This document shows positions 46,601 through 58,435 of a DNA stretch of 64,000 nt, in pieces. The stretch's first letter is position 1. Each line of letters opens with the position of its first letter. Made by a program: the position numbers and the translations under genes. This stretch comes from Channallabes apus (Eukaryota; Chordata; Actinopteri; Siluriformes; Clariidae): positions 3,274,847 to 3,338,846 of the forward strand of contig CM060107.1 in NCBI GenBank assembly GCA_030522415.1. The letters run 5' to 3'. The notes beneath the pieces are model-generated. The model was not told the origin of the DNA, did no database searches, and saw nothing but the letters and a program-made list of their open reading frames with translations.

Positions 46601-49600
46601 ACACCAACAGTCACACAACAACACAGTCACACTCCAACACAGTCACACACCAACACAGTCACACACCAACACAGTCACACTCCAACACAGTCACACTCCA
46701 ACACAGTCACACACCAACACAGTCACACTCCAACACAGTCACACAGTCACACACCAACACAGTCACACACCAACACAGTCACACTCCAACACAGTCACAC
46801 TCCAACACAGTCACACACCAACACAGTCACACTCCAACACAGTCACACACCAACACAGTCACACTCCAACACAGTCACACACCAACACAGTCACACACCA
46901 ACACAGTCACACACCAACACAGTCACACTCCAACACAGTCACACTCCAACACAGTCACACACCAACACAGTCACACACCAACACAGTCACACACCAACAC
47001 AGTCACGCTCCAACAAAGTCACACAGTCACACACCAACACAGTCACACTCCAACACAGTCACACACCAACACAGTCACACTCCAACACAGTCACACACCA
47101 ACACAGTCACACACCAACACAGTCACACTCCAACACAGTCATACTCCAACACAGTCGCACACCAACACAGTCGCACACCAACACAGTCGCACTCCAACAC
47201 AGTCAGACTCCAACACAGTCACACTCCAACAAAGTCACACACCAACACAGTCACACACCAACACAGTCACACTCCAACAAAGTCACACACCAACACAGTC
47301 ACACACCAACACAGTCACACTCCAACACAGTCACACTCCAAAACAGTCACACTCGAACACAGTCACACACCAACACAGTCACACTCCAACACAGTCACAC
47401 TCCAACACAGTCACACAGTCACACACCAACACAGTCACACACCAACACAGTCACACTCCAACACAGTCACACTCCAACACAGTCACACACCAACACAGTC
47501 ACACTCCAACACAGTCACACACCAACACAGTCACACTCCAACACAGTCACACACCAACACAGTCACACACCAACACAGTCACACACCAACACAGTCACAC
47601 TCCAACACAGTCACACTCCAACACAGTCACACACCAACACAGTCACACACCAACACAGTCACACACCAACACAGTCACGCTCCAACAAAGTCACACAGTC
47701 ACACACCAACACAGTCACACTCCAACACAGTCACACACCAACACAGTCACACTCCAACACAGTCACACACCAACACAGTCACACACCAACACAGTCGCAC
47801 ACCAACACAGTCGCACTCCAACACAGTCAGACTCCAACACAGTCACACTCCAACAAAGTCACACACCAACACAGTCACACACCAACACAGTCACACTCCA
47901 ACAAAGTCACACACCAACACAGTCACACACCAACACAGTCACACTCCAACACAGTCACACTCCAAAACAGTCACACTCGAACACAGTCACACACCAACAC
48001 AGTCTCACACCAACACAGTCACACACCAACACAGTCACACAACAATACAGTCACACAGTCACACACCAACACAGTCACACACCAACACAGTCACACAGCA
48101 ACACAGTCACACTCCAACACAGTCACACACCAACACAGTCACACTGCAACACAGTCACACTCCAACACAGTCACACATCAACACAGTCACACATCAACAC
48201 AGTCACACAGTCACAGACCAACACAGTCACACACCAACACAGTCACACACCAACACAGTCACACACCAACACAGTCACACACCAACACAGTCACACTCCA
48301 ACACAGTCACACATCAACACAGTCACACAGTCACACACCAACACAGTCACACATCAACACAGTCACACTGTCACAGACCAACACAGTCACACTCCAACAC
48401 AGTCACACTCCAACACAGTCACAAACCAACACAGTCACACAGTCACACACCAACACAGTCACACACCAACACAGTCACACAACAACACAGTCACACTCCA
48501 ACACAGTCACACACCAACACAGTCACACTCCAACACAGTCACACACCAACACAGTCACACACCAACAGAGTCACACAACAACACAGTCACACTCCAACAC
48601 AGTCACACACCAACACAGTCACACACCAACACAGTCACACTCCAACACAGTCACACTCCAACACAGTCACACACCAACACAGTCACACTCCAACACAGTC
48701 ACACTCCAACACAGTCACACAGTCACACACCAACACAGTCACACTGCAACACAGTCACACTCCAACACAGTCACACATCAACACAGTCACACATCAACAC
48801 AGTCACACAGTCACAGACCAACACAGTCACACACCAACACAGTCACACACCAACACAGTCACACACCAACACAGTCACACTCCAACACAGTCACACTCCA
48901 ACACAGTCACACTCCAACACAGTCACACAGTCACACTCCAACACAGTCACACTCCAACACAGTCACACAGTCACACACCAACACAGTCACACACCAACAC
49001 AGTCACACTCCAACACAGTCACACTCCAACACAGTCACACACCAACACAGTCACACTCCAACACAGTCACACACCAACACAGTCACACTCCAACACAGTC
49101 ACACTCCAACACAGTCACACACCAACACAGTCACACACCAACACAGTCACACTCCAACACAGTCACACTCCAACACAGTCACACACCAACACAGTCACAC
49201 ACCAACACAGTCACACACCAACACAGTCACGCTCCAACAAAGTCACACAGTCACACACCAACACAGTCACACTCCAACACAGTCACACACCAACACAGTC
49301 ACACTCCAACACAGTCACACACCAACACAGTCACACACCAACACAGTCACACTCCAACACAGTCATACTCCAACACAGTCGCACACCAACACAGTCGCAC
49401 ACCAACACAGTCGCACTCCAACACAGTCAGACTCCAACACAGTCACACTCCAACAAAGTCACACACCAACACAGTCACACACCAACACAGTCACACTCCA
49501 ACAAAGTCACACACCAACACAGTCACACACCAACACAGTCACACTCCAACACAGTCACACTCCAAAACAGTCACACTCGAACACAGTCACACACCAACAC

Positions 49601-52600
49601 AGTCTCACACCAACACAGTCACACACCAACACAGTCACACAACAATACAGTCACACAGTCACACACCAACACAGTCACACACCAACACAGTCACACAGCA
49701 ACACAGTCACACTCCAACACAGTCACACACCAACACAGTCACACTGCAACACAGTCACACTCCAACACAGTCACACATCAACACAGTCACACATCAACAC
49801 AGTCACACAGTCACAGACCAACACAGTCACACACCAACACAGTCACACACCAACACAGTCACACACCAACACAGTCACACACCAACACAGTCACACTCCA
49901 ACACAGTCACACATCAACACAGTCACACAGTCACACACCAACACAGTCACACATCAACACAGTCACACTGTCACAGACCAACACAGTCACACTCCAACAC
50001 AGTCACACTCCAACACAGTCACAAACCAACACAGTCACACAGTCACACACCAACACAGTCACACACCAACACAGTCACACAACAACACAGTCACACTCCA
50101 ACACAGTCACACACCAACACAGTCACACTCCAACACAGTCACACACCAACACAGTCACACACCAACAGAGTCACACAACAACACAGTCACACTCCAACAC
50201 AGTCACACTCCAACACAGTCACACAGTCACACACCAACACAGTCACACACCAACACAGTCACACTCCAACACAGTCACACTCCAACACAGTCACACACCA
50301 ACACAGTCACACTCCAACACAGTCACACACCAACACAGTCACACTCCAACACAGTCACACTCCAACACAGTCACACACCAACACAGTCACACACCAACAC
50401 AGTCATACTCCAACACAGTCACACTCCAACACAGTCACACACCAACACAGTCACACACCAACACAGTCACACACCAACACAGTCACGCTCCAACAAAGTC
50501 ACACAGTCACACACCAACACAGTCACACTCCAACACAGTCACACACCAACACAGTCACACTCCAACACAGTCACACACCAACACAGTCACACACCAACAC
50601 AGTCACACTCCAACACAGTCATACTCCAACACAGTCGCACACCAACACAGTCGCACACCAACACAGTCGCACTCCAACACAGTCAGACTCCAACACAGTC
50701 ACACTCCAACAAAGTCACACACCAACACAGTCACACACCAACACAGTCACACTCCAACAAAGTCACACACCAACACAGTCACACACCAACACAGTCACAC
50801 TCCAACACAGTCACACTCCAAAACAGTCACACTCGAACACAGTCACACACCAACACAGTCTCACACCAACACAGTCACACACCAACACAGTCACACAACA
50901 ATACAGTCACACAGTCACACACCAACACAGTCACACACCAACACAGTCACACAGCAACACAGTCACACTCCAACACAGTCACACACCAACACAGTCACAC
51001 TGCAACACAGTCACACTCCAACACAGTCACACATCAACACAGTCACACATCAACACAGTCACACAGTCACAGACCAACACAGTCACACACCAACACAGTC
51101 ACACACCAACACAGTCACACACCAACACAGTCACACACCAACACAGTCACACTCCAACACAGTCACACATCAACACAGTCACACAGTCACACACCAACAC
51201 AGTCACACATCAACACAGTCACACTGTCACAGACCAACACAGTCACACTCCAACACAGTCACACTCCAACACAGTCACAAACCAACACAGTCACACAGTC
51301 ACACACCAACACAGTCACACACCAACACAGTCACACAACAACACAGTCACACTCCAACACAGTCACACACCAACACAGTCACACTCCAACACAGTCACAC
51401 ACCAACACAGTCACACACCAACAGAGTCACACAACAACACAGTCACACTCCAACACAGTCACACACCAACACAGTCACACACCAACACAGTCACACTCCA
51501 ACACAGTCACACACCAACACAGTCACACACCAACACAGTCACACTCCAACACAGTCACACACCAACACAGTCACACTCCAACACAGTCACACTCCAACAC
51601 AGTCACACTCCAACACAGACACACACCAACACAGTCACACACCAACACAGTCACACAGTCACACACCAACACAGTCACACTCCAACACAGTCACACACCA
51701 ACACAGTCACACACCAACACAGTGACACTCCAACAAAATCACACAGTCACACACCAACACAGTCACACTCCAACACAGTCACACACCAACACAGTCACAC
51801 TCCAACACAGTCACACACCAACACAGTCACACACCAACACAGTCACACTCCAACACAGTCACACACCAACACAGTCGCACACCAACACAGTCGCACACCA
51901 ACACAGTCGCACTCCAACACAGTCACACTCCAACAAAATCACACACCAACACAGTCACACACCAACACAGTCACACTCCAACAAAGTCACACACCAACAC
52001 AGTCACACACCAACACAGTCACACTCCAACACAGTCACACTCCAACACAGTCACACTCCAACACAGTCACACATCAACACAGTCACACAGTCACAGACCA
52101 ACACAGTCACACACCAACACAGTCACACACCAACACAGTCACACTCCAACACAGTCACACATCAACACAGTCACACAGTCACACACCAACACAGTCACAC
52201 ATCAACACAGTCACACAGTCACAGACCAACACAGTCACACTCCAACACAGTCACACTCCAACACAGTCACAAACCAACACAGTCACACAGTCACACACCA
52301 ACACAGTCACACACCAACACAGTCACACACCAACACAGTCACACTCCAACACAGTCAAACTCCAACACAGTCACACACCAACACAGTCATATACCAACAC
52401 AGTCACACACCAACACAGTCACACTCCAACACAGTCACACACCAACACAGTCACACACAAACACAGTCACACTCCAACACAGTCATAAACCAACACAGTC
52501 ACATTCCAACACAGTCACACAGTCACACACCAACACAGTCACACACCAACACAGTCACACTCCAACACAGTCACACTCCAACAGAGTCACACAGCAAGAC

Positions 52601-55600
52601 AGTCACACACCAACACAGTCACACTCCAACACAGTCACACAACAAGACAGTCACACACCAACACAGTCACACTCCAACACAGTCAAACTCCAACACAGTC
52701 ACACACCAACACAGTCACACTCGAACACAGTCACACTCCAACACAGTCACACACCAACACAGTCACACTCCAACACAGTAACACTCCAACACAGTCACAC
52801 ACCAACACAGTCACACTCCAACACAGTCACACATCGACACAGTCACACTCCGACACAGTCACACTCTGACACAGTCACACACCAACACAGTCACACTCCA
52901 ACACAGTCACACAACAAGACAGTCACACACCAACACAGTCACACTCCAACACAGTCAAACTCCAACACAGTCACACACCAACACAGTCACACTCGAACAC
53001 AGTCACACTCCAACACAGTCACACACCAACACAGTCACACTCCAACACAGTCACACTCCAACACAGTCACACACCAACACAGTCACACTCCAACACAGTC
53101 ACACATCGACACAGTCACACTCCGACACAGTCACACTCCGACACAGTCACACTCTGACACAGTCACACTCCGACACAGTCACACTCCAACACAGTCACAC
53201 TCCAACACAGTCACACACCAACACAGTCACACACAAACACAGTCACACTCCAACACAGTCACAAACCAACACAGTCACATTCCAACACAGTCACACAGTC
53301 ACACACCAACACAGTCACACACCAACACAGTCACACTCCAACACAGTCACACTCCAACAGAGTCACACAGCAAGACAGTCACACACCAACACAGTCACAC
53401 TCCAACACAGTCACACAACAAGACAGTCACACACCAACACAGTCACACTCCAACACAGTCAAACTCCAACACAGTCACACACCAACACAGTCACACTCCA
53501 ACACAGTCACACACCAACACAGTCACACTCCAACACAGTCACACTCCGACACAGTCACACTCCAACACAGTCACACATCAACACAGTCACACAGTCACAC
53601 ACCAACACAGTCACACATCAACACAGTCACACAGTCACAGACCAACATAGTCACACTCCATCACAGTCACACTCCAACACAGTCACACAGTCACACACCA
53701 ACACAGTCACACTCCAACACAGTCACACAGTCACACACCAACACAGTCACACTCCAACACAGTCACACTCCAACACAGTCCCACTCCAACACAGTCACAC
53801 ACCAACACAGTCACAAACCAACACAGTCACACTCGAACACAGTCACACTCCAACACAGTCACACAGTCACACACCAACACAGTCACACTCCAACACAGTC
53901 CCACTCCAACACAGTCCCACTCCAACACAGTCCCACTCCAACACAGTCACACACCAACACAGTCACACACCAACACAGTCACACTCCAACACAGTCACAC
54001 TCCAACACAGTCACACTCCAACACAGTCACACTCAAACACAGTCACACACCAACACAGTCACACATCAACACAGTCACACAGTCACAGACCAACACAGTC
54101 ACACTCCAACACAGTCACAAACCAACACAGTCACACTCCAACAGAGTCACACTTCAACACAGTCACACAGTCACACACCAACACAGTCACACACCAACAC
54201 AGTCACACACCAACACAGTCACACTCCAACACAGTCACACACCAACACAGTCACACTCCAACACAGTCACACACCAACACAGTCACACTCCAACACAGTC
54301 ACACAGTCACACACAGTCACACACCAACACAGTCACACTCCAACACAGTCACACTCAAACACAGTCACACAGTCACACACCAACACAGTCACACACCAAC
54401 ACAGTCACACACCAACACAGTCACACACCAACACAGTCACACACCAACACAGTCACACTCCAACACAGTCACACTCCAACGCAGTCACACACCAACACAG
54501 TCACACTCCAACACAGTCACACACCAACACAGTCACACACCAACACAGTCACACTCCAACACAGTCACACTCCAACACAGTCACACTCCAACACAGTCAC
54601 AAACCAACACAGTCACACAGTCACACACCAACACAGTCACACACCAACACAGTCACACACCAACACAGTCACACTCCAACACAGTCAAACTCCAACACAG
54701 TCACACACCAACACAGTCATATACCAACACAGTCACACACCAACACAGTCACACTCCAACACAGTCACACACCAACACAGTCACACACAAACACAGTCAC
54801 ACTCCAACACAGTCACAAACCAACACAGTCACATTCCAACACAGTCACACAGTCACACACCAACACAGTCACACACCAACACAGTCACACTCCAACACAG
54901 TCACACTCCAACAGAGTCACACAGCAAGACAGTCACACACCAACACAGTCACACTCCAACACAGTCACACAACAAGACAGTCACACACCAACACAGTCAC
55001 ACTCCAACACAGTCAAACTCCAACACAGTCACACACCAACACAGTCACACTCGAACACAGTCACACTCCAACACAGTCACACAACACAACACAGCAACAC
55101 AGTCACACACCAACACAGTCACACTCCAACACAGTCACACTCCAACACAGTCACACACCAACACAGTCACACTCCAACACAGTCACACATCGACACAGTC
55201 ACACTCCGACACAGTCACACTCTGACACAGTCACACACCAACACAGTCACACTCCAACACAGTCACACAACAAGACAGTCACACACCAACACAGTCACAC
55301 TCCAACACAGTCAAACACCAACACAGTCACACTCGAACACAGTCACACTCCAACACAGTCACACACCAACACAGTCACACTCCAACACAGTCACACTCCA
55401 ACACAGTCACACACCAACACAGTCACACTCCAACACAGTCACACATCGACACAGTCACACTCCGACACAGTCACACTCCGACACAGTCACACTCCGACAC
55501 AGTCACACTCCAACACAGTCACACTCCAACACAGTCACACATCAACACAGTCACACAGTCACACACCAACACAGTCACACTCCAACACAGTCACACTCCG

Positions 55601-56775
55601 ACACAGTCACACTCCAACACAGTCACACATCAACACAGTCACACAGTCACACACCAACACAGTCACACATCAACACAGTCACACAGTCACAGACCAACAT
55701 AGTCACACTCCATCACAGTCACACTCCAACACAGTCACACAGTCACACACCAACACAGTCACACTCCAACACAGTCACACAGTCACACACCAACACAGTC
55801 ACACTCCAACACAGTCACACTCCAACACAGTCCCACTCCAACACAGTCACACACCAACACAGTCACAAACCAACACAGTCACACTCGAACACAGTCACAC
55901 TCCAACACAGTCACACAGTCACACACCAACACAGTCACACTCCAACACAGTCCCACTCCAACACAGTCCCACTCCAACACAGTCCCACTCCAACACAGTC
56001 ACACACCAACACAGTCACACTCCAACACAGTCACACTCCAACACAGTCACACTCCAACACAGTCACACTCAAACACAGTCACACACCAACACAGTCACAC
56101 ATCAACACAGTCACACAGTCACAGACCAACACAGTCACACTCCAACACAGTCACAAACCAACACAGTCACACTCCAACAGAGTCACACTTCAACACAGTC
56201 ACACAGTCACACACCAACACAGTCACACACCAACACAGTCACACACCAACACAGTCACACTCCAACACAGTCACACACCAACACAGTCACACTCCAACAC
56301 AGTCACACACCAACACAGTCACACTCCAACACAGTCACACAGTCACACACAGTCACACACCAACACAGTCACACTCCAACACAGTCACACTCCAACACAG
56401 TCACACAGTCACACACCAACACAGTCACACACCAACACAGTCACACACCAACACAGTCACACACCAACACAGTCACACACCAACACAGTCACACTCCAAC
56501 ACAGTCACACTCCAACGCAGTCACACACCAACACAGTCACACTCCAACACAGTCACACACCAACACAGTCACACACCAACACAGTCACACTCCAACACAG
56601 TCACACTCCAACACAGTCACACACCAACACAGTCACACTCCAACACAGTCACACACCAACACAGTCACACACCAACACAGACACACTCCAACACAGTCAC
56701 ACTCCAACACAGTCACAAACCAACACAGTCACACTCAAACACAGTCACACTCCAACACAGTCACACAGTCACGGG

Positions 56776-56908
56776 ACGTCCTGTGAGAAGGAGAGCGAGA
56801 GAGAGAGAAAGGGGGGAGAGATCGCGCACGCGCCGCCACCCGCCGTCGCGCATGCACACATGCGAACATACGTGCACTACACACACATACATACCCCTGC
56901 ACGTAAGA
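56776..56908. other. Right LTR-like flank of the minisatellite
   Basis: GGGACGTCCTGTGAGAAGGA, a GA-rich stretch, then a CpG-rich segment (CGCGCACGCGCCGCC) and CACACATACATACCCCTGCA. It belongs to the insertion because the Tc1 sequence resumes after it. Confidence 0.6.
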
Positions 56909-57247
56909 ATGAACGTCTCCTCTGCAGCAGAGGTAGGTTTTGGTCTTGTTCTCCTGGGAAGGTCTTTATGAGGGACAGTTTCATCATCATGGAGCTCGAT
57001 GGGTTTTACAAATGAACTCGACACAATACTGTTCTTGTAGGTTCACCGCACCTGTGTGAAATAAATAAATGTAAATTGTTACATACAGTAATTCACCTAA
57101 TTCCATATGTGTTATTTTATAGTTTTGAAATCTCCAGTATGGTTGTATAATGTAGAAACTGAATCACTAAGCAAAAATAAAGGAATTTGCAAGTGACCCC
57201 AAACTTTTGAGCAGTAGTAAATGTATGCATATATGCACATACAGTAC

Positions 57248-57572
57248 CATTCATTCATCTTCTATACCGCATTATCCTGTATTTAGGGTCGCGGGGACCT
57301 GGAGCCTATCCCTCGGGGCACAAGGCAGGGTACACCCTGGACAGCATGCCAATCCATCGCAGAGCACACACACACATACACTCATTCACACACTATGTTC
57401 AATTTAGGAACGCCAATTAGCCTAATCTGCATATCTTTGGACTGTGGAAGGAAACTGGAGTACCCGGAGGAAACCCACCAAGCACGGGGAGAACATGCAA
57501 GCTCCATGCACACAGAGCATGCAATCGAGCCTGGCCGGGAATCGAACCCAGACCCTGGAGGTGCAAGGCGAT
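57248..57572 (-). mobile_element. DANA/Mermaid-type SINE
   Basis: Minus strand: GCCTTGCACCTCCAGGGTCT, GGGTTCGATTCCCGGCC, GCTTGCATGTTCTCCCCGTG, CAGTCCAAAGATATGCAGAT, then GATACAGGATAATGC-like tail blocks. The first bases of the head are truncated. Next to it is the terminal repeat of the Tc1. Confidence 0.8.
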
Positions 57573-57579
57573 CATACAG

Positions 57580-57880
57580 TACCAGTGTATCTCAAATAAT
57601 AAAAATATCATTGAATAGTTGATTTATTATTTAAAAAGTGAAACTCATATATTCATTACACACAGACTGATATATGTCAAGTGTTTATTTCTTTTCATTT
57701 TAATGATTATGGCTTACTGAGAGACCATTTAAAGACTCTCAGGTTTCTAAACACACTGATTAGAGTGTGACACCATGAGTCTCCAATATTGATTTTTTTT
57801 TTTACAATGTTCCAATTTTTTTAAATACTGAAGCCTGGGTGTTCATTAGCTGTAAGCCATAATAATCAGATTTATAAGCA
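57580..57880. mobile_element. Relic of a fish DNA transposon with an internal hairpin
   Basis: AAAAAGTGAAACTCATATAT and TCATTACACACAGACTGATA followed by TTTATTTCTTTTCATTTTAA are the recognisable start of a frequent fish element. GATTATGGCTTAC at 57704-57716 pairs with GTAAGCCATAAT at about 57851-57862. The centre appears deleted. Class uncertain. Confidence 0.45.
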
Positions 57881-57911
57881 ATGTATATTATTATTGTATA
57901 TGTACAGAATT

Positions 57912-58212
57912 ATAAGGTGGTGTAGTGGTTAGCACTGTCGCCTTGAACCTCTGGGGTTCTAGTTCGATTCCCAGCCAGGCACGACTCCTGTGTCTGTGTG
58001 CATGAAGTTTGCATGTCCTCCTCCTCCTCGTGCTTGGTGGGAGTCCTACCACAGTCCAAAGACCTGCAGGTGAGTGTGTGTATGTGTATATGCATATGTG
58101 CCCTGCGATGGATAGGCATCAAGTCCAAGGTGTATCCTGCCTCATGCCCTCAGTCTCCTGGGATAGGCACCAGGCCCACCGTTACCCTAGATACAGGATA
58201 AAGTGGTATAGA
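57912..58212 (+). mobile_element. DANA/Mermaid-type SINE, diverged
   Basis: AAGGTGGTGTAGTGGTTAGC (box A region), TAGTTCGATTCCC (box B), GTTTGCATGTCCTCCTCCTC, CCACAGTCCAAAGACCTGCA and TCCTGGGATAGGCACCAGGC, ending in GGATAAAGTGGTATAGATGA. It lies about 220 bases upstream of the plus-strand V-set gene. Confidence 0.8.
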
Positions 58213-58364
58213 TGAGTCAGTGAGAAATACTTCAATATGAATGTGCGTGGGATAAAGAATATTTCGAATTAAAGTAAGTGTATTGTTTTGCCCACATTCC
58301 CACTTCATCTTGTCATCCAGTACAAATTCCTGTTCGCAAATTTGTAGGTCACATAATCCCACAA

Positions 58365-58372
58365 ATGCAAAT
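58365..58372 (+). promoter_or_regulatory. ATGCAAAT octamer upstream of the plus-strand V-set gene
   Basis: A perfect octamer, the Oct-1/Oct-2 site used in many lymphoid promoters, lies 64 bases before the ATG at 58436. The aligned place upstream of the minus-strand paralogue lacks it. Function is an inference; no TATA box was found beside it. Confidence 0.4.
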
Positions 58373-58435
58373 CAGAGAAGGTCGTGATTTCTCCTTTTGC
58401 TTACTTTCAAAAATCTGCTCTTCAGAAAGTCAACC

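Larger units (their letters stand above)
42852..56775. repeat. Minisatellite of about 13.9 kb, 16-bp unit CAACACAGTCACAC(A/T)C
   Basis: Head-to-tail 16-base units alternate mainly between CAACACAGTCACACTC and CAACACAGTCACACAC, with 8-base half units (CACACAGT) scattered throughout. Single-base variants (CAACAAAGT, CGCAC, CATAC, CGACAC) recur in the same order at long range, showing higher-order duplication. The plus strand is almost only A and C with one G per unit. The unit has no stop codon in any plus-strand frame, so frames of hundreds of codons (for example 51722-53650) arise without being genes. Confidence 0.98.
42309..56908 (-). mobile_element. Solo LTR-like insertion swollen by an internal minisatellite
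   Basis: The insertion begins TGTTACGACCCCCGGTCTAG and ends TGCACGTAAGA, so its ends are short inverted repeats of the TGTTACG type; one terminal base appears mutated. ATGAA (possibly AATGAA) flanks it on both sides at 42304-42308 and 56909-56913. About 540 bases at the left and 135 at the right are ordinary LTR-like sequence. On the minus strand the left part holds ATAAAAATAAAAATTC, a polyadenylation-like stretch, and ends GGGGGTCGTAACA. The rest is the 16-bp array. No gag or pol is present. Confidence 0.7.
42062..57222 (-). mobile_element. Internally deleted Tc1-like transposon split by a 14.6-kb insertion
   Basis: The left half (42062-42308) carries GTACACCCCTTCTAACTCCA, CCTTTGAACAGTTGATATTG and TTTCTGAGGCTGGTGACTCT. 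The right half (56909-57222) continues with CTCCTCTGCAGCAGAGGTAG, then the minus-strand frame TVPHKDLPRRTRPKPTSAAE, and ends near GACCCCAAACTTTTGAGCAG. The order and the junction match one Tc1-like element read across the insertion. The transposase is truncated and inactive. Confidence 0.75.

Noticed and set aside
51722..53650. Open frame of 642 codons, and the 171-codon frame at 42776-43291
   Set aside because: They result from a 16-bp repeat unit without stop codons; no start context, splice sites or domain support a gene.
42852..56775. Regular short repeats resembling a CRISPR array
   Set aside because: Units are contiguous with no unique spacers, and the host is a vertebrate.
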